14,639 nt of DNA. It comes from Planctomycetales bacterium. GTDB lineage: Bacteria > Planctomycetota > Planctomycetia > Pirellulales > Thermoguttaceae. Position numbers and translations under genes: made by a program. This document shows positions 1 through 7,404 of the stretch, piece by piece. Each line of letters opens with the position of its first letter. Position 1 is the stretch's first letter. A model generated the notes under the pieces. It did not search any database. It was not told the DNA's origin and saw only the letters and a program-made list of their open reading frames with translations. The DNA is taken from positions 1 through 14,639 of the forward strand of contig SKOZ01000015.1 in NCBI GenBank assembly GCA_007119795.1. Reading direction: 5' to 3'.

Positions 1-2480
1 ACGCGCTCGAGCGTCGCCTCGTCGAAATAGCGGGCGAGGCGGAGCCGCTCGTACCAGCCGAGGATGGTGAACTGCTCTTCCATGCGGGCGTTCCAGGGGC
101 GGGCGGTGGCATGGACTCCCTGGATCGACATGGGGCCGTCCATGGCGAGATTCTTGGCGGCGAAGTACTCCATTTCGTCGGGGAAGTGCCCGCGGGCGAT
201 GTTCGAGGGCCCCCGCGGCGCCCACCAGCCCAGTTGCGGTTCCAGGAGGTTCGTGAGGCGATATTGCGACGCTAAGCGGACGTGCTCGTCGTGGAAGCGC
301 TTCATGGCCCAGACGGGGTGGTCCCAGGCGCCCACGCGGGAATGGAACCACCAGTTGTTGTGGCCCCATTCGCTGGCCTCGACCACGCCGCCGTCGAGGC
401 GCTCGAAGATGGCCCAGCGCATGGCGTCGATGCCGTACCGGCTCCGCATCCCCTCGGAACCGTCGAAGTAGATCATCGCCATGCCGCAGGTGTTGTAGAC
501 CTCGGCGATGCGGTCGGCGAGCTCGTCCGCCAGGGGGCTCTCCGGCTCGGGGTAGAAGGCCAGGTAGCGCTGCTGGAGGTAGTCGACCGCGGTCCCTTCC
601 GGCTGGGCGGCCGCTTCGGTCCCGAAGGCCCCCCGTTCGCATTCCAGAAAGGCATAGGGAGGATCCCGTGAAATGGCCGAGTAGCGGATCAGCTCGCTCC
701 CCACGCGGAGCACGTTGCCGTTGCCCGCGTAGCTCCAGACGACGTCGTGGTCGTCGGCGGGCACCTCGTCGACGAAGACCACCGTGTCGGTGGCGGAGAG
801 CGGTTCGGAGAGCGTGTAGCTGTGGGTGGCGATCAGATCCGGGGAGGGGACCGGGGTGACCCAGGGGTCGTTCGTGCTGATGCAGGCGGTGAGTGTGTGG
901 ATTCCCGGCTTCAGCCCGGCATTACGGATCCGCTCGGCCGTCTCCTGCAAGTCCTCCAGTCCGTTGGGGAAGAAATCCTCGCGCGGCTCGTAGTGTCCCA
1001 GCGTGGCCCACCAGCCGTGGAGGTGGATGTTCGTGAAGCCGCCGCGGCGGGCCAGTTCGATCCAGGCGTCGGTGTCCTTCGCGGCGAGATCGGCGAAGAG
1101 GTAGGAGCCGCGGTTCTCCTCGGCCCCCAGCGACCAGGGGCCGCCGACGGGCGAGGTCGGCACGGGCTCGTTCTCCGCCATGGCGCGGAGCATGGGGATG
1201 AGTTGCTCCCGCGGCCCGGCGGCGAGGCCGATGCGATGCCCGATCAGGCCGTGCTCGGCCGTGGTCCAGGCGCGGAACGGCGGCGCCCCGAAGAAGGACG
1301 TATTGACCTCGAGCGCCAGGCTCCGCAGGCAGACGCCCGAGGCATCGTCGGAAGCCAGCCCGGCCATGGGGCCGATGTACTCGTTCGGTGCCGGGGCGAT
1401 CTGGAAGAAGATGAACCGCTCGGCCTCGGGCACGTCGATGGCGGCGGCGGTGGCCGTGAAGTAGTGCTCGTGGGCTTCGACCTCGATGGCGGCGCTGCCG
1501 GCGCCGCGGGGGAAATCGGCCACCAGCAGGCCGTCTTCCAGGCGGAGCCGCCGCGCCGCCAGCCGCCGCCCCGCCGCCCGCTCGACGGCGAGCACCGGCT
1601 GCGGCCCGGCGAGCAGCTCCCGCCCGCTACCTTTCTCTTGCAGGGAGAGGATGGTCCCGTCATCGCCGATGCGCATCTCGGCCCAGCGGGTCTCGAGGCG
1701 GAGGATCTCCTCGGCGGCCGTCTCTGCGGGACCCAGGCTCTCATAGTCGGGGCCCTCGCGCCCCGCCGGATCGGCCAGTGCCCGCACCTCGCCGGCATCC
1801 AGCGCCCGGCCGTAGATGCGCACTTCGTCGATCAGCCCGCGGTGGCTCGCCGGTCCCGACCAGCGGCCCAGGTGCATCTCGCCGCTCTGCCCCACCGGAT
1901 GGTCCCAGGTGGCGGAACCGACCTCACGGCCGTTCACGTACGTCGTGATGTTCGGCCGCTCGAAGACCGCCGCCAGGTGGACCCATTGCCTCATAGGGAG
2001 GTCGGAGAGCAGCGGCGCGGAGGCTTCCGCCCATGCCTCGCCGGGGGCACCGTGGCGGTGGCCCGGCCGGCCCATACGGAACGAACAGCTCCCCTGGCTG
2101 ACGAAGATGAGGAATCCCCCCGGGCTCCAGGTGCCGCCGGTGAGGACGTTCGGGTACTGCCCGGTGCCTTCCCAGTAGACCCAGACGCTCAGGCTCATGG
2201 CGTCGGAGCCGTCGAGTTCGGGCAGCGGCGGCAGGGTGACGTAGCTCTCCGAGCCGGTGAAGCGCAGCGCCTTGCCGAACGGCCCCGCCGCCCACTCGAC
2301 GTTGTGCAGCTCCGCCTCGCCATCGGCATCGACGGCATTGGCCGAGTAGACGCCCGCCCCCTCGTCGAACCGCCACCAGCCGAGCAGGCCGGCGCCCAGA
2401 TCGTCGCCGGCCGCGGCGAGCGAGGGCATCGCCGCCAGCCATATTCCCAGAGACCATGTCCATCGCCGCTGCGCCGTCAT
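1..2480 (-). CDS. Exported LamG-domain protein with C-terminal glycosidase-like TIM barrel (3' end beyond left edge)
   Basis: At least 826 codons are open from the ATG at 2480 to the window edge with no stop, so the C-terminus is missing. The start is supported by GGGAGA about 7 nt upstream and by a signal peptide (hydrophobic stretch about residues 8-23, probable cleavage after SLAAA). Residues about 30-237 look like a LamG/concanavalin-like jellyroll: it opens with GWWRFDEGAG and ends with the hallmark strand LIDEVRIYGRALDAGEV. Residues about 255-440 appear beta-rich. Residues about 455 onward look like a glycosidase-type barrel, with strands such as GFTNIHLHGWW (481-491), GLKPGIHTL (522-530) and MIYFDGSEG (669-677). 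D673 in YFDG and E704 in EASEWG are candidate catalytic acids by analogy with GH31/GH36-type alpha-glycosidases; this is inference. The likely role is binding and cleavage of an extracellular polysaccharide. The LamG call is firm, the enzyme family is not. Confidence 0.85.
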   Translation of the reverse strand, partial: MTAQRRWTWSLGIWLAAMPSLAAAGDDLGAGLLGWWRFDEGAGVYSANAVDADGEAELHNVEWAAGPFGKALRFTGSESYVTLPPLPELDGSDAMSLSVWVYWEGTGQYPNVLTGGTWSPGGFLIFVSQGSCSFRMGRPGHRHGAPGEAWAEASAPLLSDLPMRQWVHLAAVFERPNITTYVNGREVGSATWDHPVGQSGEMHLGRWSGPASHRGLIDEVRIYGRALDAGEVRALADPAGREGPDYESLGPAETAAEEILRLETRWAEMRIGDDGTILSLQEKGSGRELLAGPQPVLAVERAAGRRLAARRLRLEDGLLVADFPRGAGSAAIEVEAHEHYFTATAAAIDVPEAERFIFFQIAPAPNEYIGPMAGLASDDASGVCLRSLALEVNTSFFGAPPFRAWTTAEHGLIGHRIGLAAGPREQLIPMLRAMAENEPVPTSPVGGPWSLGAEENRGSYLFADLAAKDTDAWIELARRGGFTNIHLHGWWATLGHYEPREDFFPNGLEDLQETAERIRNAGLKPGIHTLTACISTNDPWVTPVPSPDLIATHSYTLSEPLSATDTVVFVDEVPADDHDVVWSYAGNGNVLRVGSELIRYSAISRDPPYAFLECERGAFGTEAAAQPEGTAVDYLQQRYLAFYPEPESPLADELADRIAEVYNTCGMAMIYFDGSEGMRSRYGIDAMRWAIFERLDGGVVEASEWGHNNWWFHSRVGAWDHPVWAMKRFHDEHVRLASQYRLTNLLEPQLGWWAPRGPSNIARGHFPDEMEYFAAKNLAMDGPMSIQGVHATARPWNARMEEQFTILGWYERLRLARYFDEATLER

Positions 2481-2675
2481 CGTTCGTCTCCCGGAGCGGG
2501 TTCTCGGTTGAAGAAAGGGGGCTGCGGCAGGAGCGGCCGTCCTCCGGCCAAGAAGTGGTTTGTCGGTCGACCGTCTCGTCCGATCCATCGAGGAAGACGG
2601 CACCATGGTGCTCCAGCCGCAGCCCCCGGGCGTGGGCCCATGGGTCTCCCTTCCCGCGGGTACCGCTCGAGCCAC

Positions 2676-2684
2676 ATTGTAACA
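2676..2684 (-). promoter_or_regulatory. Possible extended -10 promoter for the LamG gene
   Basis: The minus strand reads TGTTACAAT, an extended -10 (TGn followed by TACAAT), in a small AT-rich pocket of otherwise GC-rich DNA. No good -35 hexamer lies 16-18 nt upstream, which is tolerable for extended -10 promoters. Transcription would start near 2669, leaving a leader of about 190 nt before the ATG at 2480. Prediction from sequence only. Confidence 0.3.
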
Positions 2685-2752
2685 AGCCGGACCGCCTGGC
2701 ACGCCCCCTTGAGCGAAGCGGGCCGAAAAGGGCGTGGCTGTGTTGCCCCTTG

Positions 2753-3010
2753 GTACGCGGCCCAGGCCCTTGTGCCGCCAACCTTCACTGCGACACGTTG
2801 GCCGAGTGCATTCGCCTCGACCGGGACTGCGCGGCAATCTGCCGGATGGCCAGTGCCTTCATGAGCCGTGGCTCGCAGTTCGCCAACGCACTCTGCCGCC
2901 TCTGCGCCGAAACCTGCGAGGCCTTCGCTGCGGAATGCGCGAAGCACAAGGAAGACCACTGCCGGCGCGGCGCCGAAGAGTGCCGCAACATGGCCGACGC
3001 GGCCGTCTAG
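2753..3010 (+). pseudogene. Remnant of a four-helix-bundle copper-binding (DUF326-type) cysteine-rich protein
   Basis: The frame ending at the TAG at 3008-3010 encodes CIRLDRDCAAICRMA, then SQFANALCRLCAETCEAF, then ECAKHKEDHC. These match helices 2 to 4 of the small cytosolic cysteine-rich bundle family (B. subtilis YhjQ-like, about 108 residues), which is related to copper-storage proteins. The first helix, normally beginning with a CxxxCNxCAxxC-type segment, is absent in all three forward frames upstream. No ATG or GTG start lies nearby; only TTG codons at 2750 and 2798 could serve, and no clear ribosome-binding site precedes them. Some usual cysteines are replaced (CEAF where CEAC is expected, HCRRG where HCQRC is expected). 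I read it as a 5'-truncated, decaying gene. A short functional variant of about 86 residues starting at TTG 2750 cannot be excluded. The cysteine and family assignment is strong, the pseudogene status moderate. Confidence 0.65.
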
Positions 3011-3023
3011 CGCCCGAGGGCGC
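3010..3023 (+). terminator. Small hairpin just after the copper-protein remnant
   Basis: GCGCC, a CGAG loop and GGCGC form a 5-bp stem with a tetraloop that begins on the last base of the stop codon. No T-tract follows, so it is at best a weak or factor-assisted terminator. Confidence 0.25.
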
Positions 3024-3097
3024 ACACTCTCCGGCGCGCCGCGCAGGCCGGCGATCCGGGTGAGGACGCAGGCGGTGTATCGCAGGCGACCAGCGGG

Positions 3098-5026
3098 CTA
3101 TTCTTCTTCGGGCATGACGCGGAAGGCGAGCCGCGGCTTGCCGGCGGGGCCGAAGCGGCCCTCGAAGTGCAGCCAGGCGCCGTCGGGTGCGCCGGGGCCG
3201 GGCTCGGGAATGTGCAGGACGATGGCCTGGTCGTGGCGCTGCAGCGGTTCCAGCGTCATTTCCCACTCGGCGGGCTCGACCTGCCAGCCCGCGGGCAACG
3301 TGGCGACGCCGACCCGGCCCGCGACGGTCTCCTCCCCGAAATGGTAGGCGGCGATGGTCAGTCGGTTTTCGCCCGCGTTCACGGTGCGGTCGTATTCGTA
3401 CGACCAGTTCTGCGTCCGCTCACGGAGCGGCATCTCGGGGGCGTACAGCTGCAACACCACCGGGGACGGCGCCTCCTCCGGCAAGGGCTCCGGCTCAGGC
3501 AGCGGCTGGAGTTCCCAAGATGCAGTCTCCCCGGCCGCAAACACGATGAACAGCGGCGCGCTGGTCAGCTCCGCGGGCAGGGCGGCGCCGAGGGGGCGCC
3601 CCATGTAGTCCCAGACGCCCACCGGCTCCACGGCCGTCTCCAGCGCCAGCGCGGCCGCGGCGCCTCCGCGGTGGGGCCAATCGACCGGGGCCTCGGTCCA
3701 AGCCACGAGGACGTCGCGGTCCACGCCGTCGGGCCGGGCGCGGAAGGCGAAGAGGTAGACGTCGCCCTCGGCCGCCTCGCCGGCCCGCCCCAGGTATTCC
3801 GCCCCCGCGAGGAAGCGCCCCGCGGCAGCCAGGGTGGCGTAGCCCATGCGGGGCGTCTTGTCGTGGCGCAAGAGGCCGAACTGCACGGTGTTGTTCTGCT
3901 CCATGTACTGGGGGAGGATGAAATGGAAATGGCGCACCGCCCCCGTCGCCAGGCTGGAGACGATCGACTGGGTGACGAACTTGGCCTTGAGCCGCTCCAT
4001 CGCGTGGGGGAGGTCGCCGACGGGTGAATCGGGATCGGCCGTCATTCCCCGGTCGGATTCCGTGACCCAGACCGGCTTTCCCGATGCCGCCCGCATCGCC
4101 CACAGCCGCAGCTCCGCGTAGGAATGGGCCCAGTCGTAGGAATGGAAGGTGAAGACGTCGAAGTAAGGGGCCACGCCGTTGGCGGTGATCGCCCTGTAGT
4201 GCCCCTCGGTGTGGACGCCGGCCATGGGGGCCCAGCAGACGAGCGCCTCCGGATCGCCCGCACGGAACCCCCAGTAGGCCGCCTTCTGGTGCGAGCAGAG
4301 CTCGTCCATCGTGTGGGCGCCGAAATTCCGCACGTTCCCCTCGTTCCAGGGCTGCCAGGCCTGCACGCGCCCCTGGAAACGGGAGGCCGCTTTGCGCGCG
4401 AACTGCCAGGTGTCGCGGAGGTCGGCGGGGATGCGCCCCCGCCCCCCGGGATGCGCCCAGGCCCAGGGGGGCGAGTCGTGGAAGACCTGCAACACGTGCA
4501 GCCCGGCGGCCTGCTGCAGGTCGGCGGTTTGCTCGTAGACGGTATCTTCGAGCAGCGGCGCGTCGCGCTCCGGCTGGATTTCCCGCCACCGCAGGCGGTC
4601 GCGGACCATGGCGATGCCCGCCAGCCGCGCCAGCCGCACCACGCATTCCCAGACCTCGGCCTCGCGTGCGGGCACCCACGAAAGGGCCACGTCGACGGCG
4701 ACGGGCGAATCCGCCGGCGGCGCCTCCGCCAGCGCCGCCAGCACGGCGGTGGTGGTGAAGCCGATCTCCTCGCCGGCCTCGTCCAGAAAAACGACGCGGT
4801 ACCAGCCCACCGGCAGCCGGCCCAGGGCGATCGTCTCGCCGCCGGCCGACCACGCCCCCGAGGCCACTTCGTTCAGCCGCTCGTCGAGCGCCTGCCAGGC
4901 GCCCCCGTCGTGGCTCTCCGGCCCGCGGACAAGCACGACCTCACCCTCGAGGAACACCGTGCTCTCGGCAGCCGCGGCCGTTGCGGAAGAGACGAGCAAG
5001 AGGAGCAGCAACGCGAAGTAGCGCAT
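3098..5026 (-). CDS. Exported glycoside hydrolase-like protein, clan GH-A (GH39/GH5-like) barrel with C-terminal beta domain
   Basis: 642 residues. The start is ATG 5026, with AAGGAA about 9 nt upstream and a clear signal peptide (residues 4-20, poly-Leu core, then SATAAAA before ES). Residues about 25-100 look like a small beta domain and about 108-410 like a TIM barrel. Two acidic motifs match the retaining clan GH-A pattern: QPWNEGN with E229 as candidate acid/base at the end of strand 4, and VWVTESDRG with E323 as candidate nucleophile at the end of strand 7. Supporting strands include [13 protein letters not shown] and [12 protein letters not shown] Pro/Glu-rich linker (about 507-522) leads to a beta-sandwich-like domain (about 523-642). 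The substrate is unknown. The gene sits alone on its strand and is bracketed by two gene remnants (2753-3010 and 5095-5341). The fold and catalytic pair are well supported, the exact GH family is not. Confidence 0.85.
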   Translation of the reverse strand: MRYFALLLLLLVSSATAAAAESTVFLEGEVVLVRGPESHDGGAWQALDERLNEVASGAWSAGGETIALGRLPVGWYRVVFLDEAGEEIGFTTTAVLAALAEAPPADSPVAVDVALSWVPAREAEVWECVVRLARLAGIAMVRDRLRWREIQPERDAPLLEDTVYEQTADLQQAAGLHVLQVFHDSPPWAWAHPGGRGRIPADLRDTWQFARKAASRFQGRVQAWQPWNEGNVRNFGAHTMDELCSHQKAAYWGFRAGDPEALVCWAPMAGVHTEGHYRAITANGVAPYFDVFTFHSYDWAHSYAELRLWAMRAASGKPVWVTESDRGMTADPDSPVGDLPHAMERLKAKFVTQSIVSSLATGAVRHFHFILPQYMEQNNTVQFGLLRHDKTPRMGYATLAAAGRFLAGAEYLGRAGEAAEGDVYLFAFRARPDGVDRDVLVAWTEAPVDWPHRGGAAAALALETAVEPVGVWDYMGRPLGAALPAELTSAPLFIVFAAGETASWELQPLPEPEPLPEEAPSPVVLQLYAPEMPLRERTQNWSYEYDRTVNAGENRLTIAAYHFGEETVAGRVGVATLPAGWQVEPAEWEMTLEPLQRHDQAIVLHIPEPGPGAPDGAWLHFEGRFGPAGKPRLAFRVMPEEE

Positions 5027-5084
5027 GGCAGTGTTCCTTGAGGCAGAGCTCGGAGGTCGGGGGTCAGAAACACCACCACCCTCA

Positions 5085-5108
5085 CATCAATTCGAAAGGT
5101 CATCAATT
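5085..5108. repeat. Two direct copies of CATCAATT, 16 bp apart
   Basis: CATCAATT occurs at 5085-5092 and again at 5101-5108, with CGAAAGGT between them, in an unusually AT-rich pocket. The copies lie 59-82 nt upstream of the clan-A hydrolase start and overlap the point where the DUF4038 remnant stops matching its family. They could be operator half-sites or a trace of a recombination junction. The repeat itself is certain; any function is inference. Confidence 0.4.
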
Positions 5109-5341
5109 GGCGGCCGCCGTGCCCGCGCTCCAGCCCCCGTGCCATGGCCCGCGCGATCGCCAGGTGCTCCTCAGTCTCCGGGCTGCGGTCGCCGCCGAGC
5201 AGCCAGATGATCGGGCGGTCCCGGTAGCGGCGGCCGAGGAAGTGCCCGTACACCTCGGCGTTTTCGGGGGTGAAGATCTCCGGCCCCACGCCCCATTTAC
5301 CTGTTCCACTTGTCGCCCCAGATGGGCAGCATGCCGATCAT
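5095..5341 (-). pseudogene. Remnant of an apiosidase-like (DUF4038) hydrolase, frameshifted and truncated at both ends
   Basis: Reading the minus strand, the segment from 5341 gives [14 protein letters not shown]. After a shift of one base near 5299 (an extra T in AGG-T-AAA-TGG) it continues [44 protein letters not shown] and ends GGRQLMTF. This is the central conserved core of the DUF4038 apiosidase-like glycoside hydrolase domain (PF13204), with the typical WGDKW, FTPENA, RYRDRP and LGGD blocks in order. The unshifted frame hits TAA at once. The usual N-terminal portion is not found in the 500 bases upstream. After LMTF the sequence departs from the family, and a normal gene would continue for several hundred residues. 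Missing both ends and carrying a frameshift, it is a relic. The domain was probably part of a secreted or cytoplasmic glycan-degrading enzyme. Confidence 0.75.
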
Positions 5342-5582
5342 CAACCGCTGCGACAAGCCAGCCTGTCCGCCGAAGCGCCTCCATTATCACCCTCCTCTGC
5401 TGAGACCCGCACGGATTCCCCACGTATGTCCGATAACGCCGGGGCGGCCGCAACGGCGGCGGCCGCGGGGAGGCAACGCCCGGCCGTGGCCTGCCGGAGG
5501 ACGCTCTCGCTGCCGGAACCGCTCGCAGGCAATATCATCCCGGCCGCGCCGGACCCCGTCAAGCTGCGGCTCCGGCGGGGGT

Positions 5583-5615
5583 GCGGCAGGGGGAAACGTC
5601 CCCTTACCCTGCCGC
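5583..5615. other. Perfect 9-bp inverted repeat (hairpin) in non-coding DNA
   Basis: GCGGCAGGG (5583-5591) pairs perfectly with CCCTGCCGC (5607-5615) around a 15-nt loop that contains a further GG/CC pairing. It is not directly downstream of any intact gene on either strand and no T-tract follows. It may be a structured RNA element, a protein-binding site or a leftover terminator. The structure is seen, the role unknown. Confidence 0.4.
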
Positions 5616-5750
5616 GGCGTACCGGGCGAAGGGGACCGTCCCATTTTCGCGGCCGAATCGCGCCGTCCACGAGGAATACTCCCTATGGCCGCGAGAATCG
5701 GGACGGTGCCCCGTGAACGGTTACCGATGCGAGGCGCGCGGCGGCGCGCA

Positions 5751-5780
5751 TTGACACCGCTACCGTGCTTCGACTAGCGT
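5751..5780 (+). promoter_or_regulatory. Putative sigma-70-type promoter for the beta-helix gene
   Basis: A consensus -35 (TTGACA, 5751-5756) is followed after 18 nt by TAGCGT (5775-5780), which keeps the most conserved T, A and final T of a -10. A TATAGC at 5782-5787 is close by but is badly spaced from this -35. Transcription would begin near 5787, giving a leader of about 76 nt before the ATG at 5863. The perfect -35 in GC-rich DNA is the main support. Confidence 0.45.
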
Positions 5781-5862
5781 GTATAGCGTGAACAGGGGGG
5801 TATCCCCGCCGCGGCGCCGCCGGGTGCCGCTCGCCGAGAGACGACCGTAGGGAGAGTCTGTC

Positions 5863-7311
5863 ATGTCTTTGCACCGCACGGGCCTGGGGACCGCCCCCTT
5901 CTTCTGCATCTTCCTCCTCGCCACCGCGGCGGCTGCCCGCGGGGCGACGAACGTCCGCGACTTCGGCGCCGCGGGCGACGGAGAGGCCGACGACACCGCC
6001 GCCATCCGGCAGGCCATCGAACAGAGCGAGACGGGCCTGATCGTCTTTCCGCGAGGCGATTACCGCATCGCGGAGACCATTGAGATCGACCTGGCCCAGA
6101 CGGGTCGCATCGGCCTTACCGGCAGCGGCGGTACGGGCCGAGTCGTCATGGACGGGCCGGGACCGGCGTTCCGCTTCGTCGGCCACCACGCCGGCACCGC
6201 CAGCCCGGCGTCGTTCGAAGCGTCGGTCTGGCAGCGGGAGCGAATGCCGCAGGTACGCAACCTCGAAATCCTGGGAAGCCACCCCGAGGCCGACGGGCTC
6301 GCCTTCACGGGGACCATGCAGGCCATCGTCCAGGGCGTGCTCATCCGCGAGGTCCGCCACGGCATCCACCTCACGGAGCGGAACCGCAACTTCATCGCCG
6401 AGGGCCTGCACGTCTACAACTGCCGCGGCGTGGGGATCTACTTCGACCACGTCAACCTCCACCAGGTGAACGTCACCGGCTCGCACATCAGCTATTGCAA
6501 GGGCGGGGGCATCAAGGTCGTGGGGAGCGAGATCCGCAACCTCCAGATCACGGGCAACGACATCGAGTACAACTACGACCAGGACGCCGAGGAATCGGCC
6601 GACGTCTGGATCGACTCCCGGGAAGGGACGGTGCGCGAGGGGACCATCGCCAGCAACACGATCCAGGCCGTGCCCAGCCCCAACGGCGCCAACGTCCGTT
6701 TCGTGGGCCCCGAGCCGCCCGTAGGCCGCGGCGCCACGGGCATGTGGACCATCAGCGGGAACCTCATCGGCAACCAGGAAGTGAACATCCACCTCGCCAA
6801 CGCCGAGGGGATCACCATCACCGGCAACCACGTCTACACCGCCAGGGAACAGACCATTCTCCTGGAGACCAGCCGCAACATCGTGGTGAGTTCCAACGCC
6901 TTCGAGCAGAGCCACGGCTTCAACCGCGACTTCCGCAACGGCATCACCCTGCGGGAGACGCGCGGGGTGGTGCTCGCGGGCAACGTGATCACCGACGCGG
7001 GCACCGGTTCGCTGGAGGCGGGCGGCGCCGTCGAGCTCTACGGATGCGAGGAGACCATCGTCGCCAACAACCAGATCTTCGAGCCGCGCTACCGGGGCAT
7101 CTACGTCGAGGGGGGCCGCAACGCGCTGATCACCGCGAACCAGGTGCTCGACCGTGCGGCGGAACCCCGCATGCGCGCCGCCATCGAGGTCCGCGACGGC
7201 GCCCGCGGCGCGGTGCTGCGGGATAACGTGATCAGCGAGGGGAGCGAGGGAGGCATCGTGGCGCCTCCCGGCGCATCCGTTTCGGGGACCGCGGCGGCCG
7301 TGATCGATTGA
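5863..7311 (+). CDS. Exported right-handed parallel beta-helix protein (pectate-lyase-3 / GH28-related)
   Basis: 482 residues. ATG 5863 is preceded by TAGGGAGA about 7 nt upstream and starts a signal peptide (hydrophobic residues about 11-25, probable cleavage near ARGA/TN). The mature protein opens with NVRDFGAAGDGEADDTAAI (30-48), the signature of the pectate-lyase superfamily / GH28-related N-terminal region (PF12708 type). From about residue 130 to 470 come repeated coils with an Asn-rich turn: VNVTGSHISY, LQITGNDIEYN, WTISGNLIGN, ITITGNHVYT, IVVSSNAF, VVLAGNVIT, TIVANNQIF, ALITANQVL and AVLRDNVIS. This is a right-handed parallel beta-helix (PbH1) ladder. Such proteins bind or cleave acidic polysaccharides (pectin, alginate and similar), but no catalytic triad can be assigned here, so the substrate and even the activity are open. 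It is the first gene of a same-strand trio, 93 nt before the propeller gene. The fold call is firm. Confidence 0.9.
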   Translation: MSLHRTGLGTAPFFCIFLLATAAAARGATNVRDFGAAGDGEADDTAAIRQAIEQSETGLIVFPRGDYRIAETIEIDLAQTGRIGLTGSGGTGRVVMDGPGPAFRFVGHHAGTASPASFEASVWQRERMPQVRNLEILGSHPEADGLAFTGTMQAIVQGVLIREVRHGIHLTERNRNFIAEGLHVYNCRGVGIYFDHVNLHQVNVTGSHISYCKGGGIKVVGSEIRNLQITGNDIEYNYDQDAEESADVWIDSREGTVREGTIASNTIQAVPSPNGANVRFVGPEPPVGRGATGMWTISGNLIGNQEVNIHLANAEGITITGNHVYTAREQTILLETSRNIVVSSNAFEQSHGFNRDFRNGITLRETRGVVLAGNVITDAGTGSLEAGGAVELYGCEETIVANNQIFEPRYRGIYVEGGRNALITANQVLDRAAEPRMRAAIEVRDGARGAVLRDNVISEGSEGGIVAPPGASVSGTAAAVID

Positions 7312-7404
7312 ACCACGAACGGCGGGGGCGGCGCGCGCCGCGGCCCCTCCGCTCGCCCTTGTCACTGATCGAGACTGCATGGGCCCGCTTGCCAGAGGAG
7401 AATC

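Larger units (their letters stand above)
5342..5862. other. Non-coding region of about 520 nt upstream of the beta-helix gene
   Basis: No convincing coding frame on either strand; the open frames here have low-complexity Arg/Pro/Ala content and no recognisable motif. It holds two copies of GCGGCCGC (5444-5451 and 5459-5466, separated by 7 nt, able to pair), a stronger hairpin at 5583-5615 and a promoter-like site at 5751-5780. Nothing else is supported. Confidence 0.5.

Noticed and set aside
747..2864. A stop-free plus-strand frame of about 705 codons across the LamG gene
   Set aside because: It is antisense to the minus-strand gene with clear LamG and barrel motifs; the product has no recognisable motif and ends inside the copper-protein remnant in the wrong frame.
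3167..5041. Several plus-strand open frames opposite the clan-A hydrolase
   Set aside because: Shadows of the minus-strand hydrolase, which has a signal peptide, both catalytic acids and a ribosome-binding site.
7312..7404. Terminator or attenuator between the beta-helix and propeller genes
   Set aside because: A GC-rich self-complementary segment (CGGCGCGCGCCG with flanking G and C runs) is present near 7328-7350, but the stem is short or bulged and no T-tract follows.
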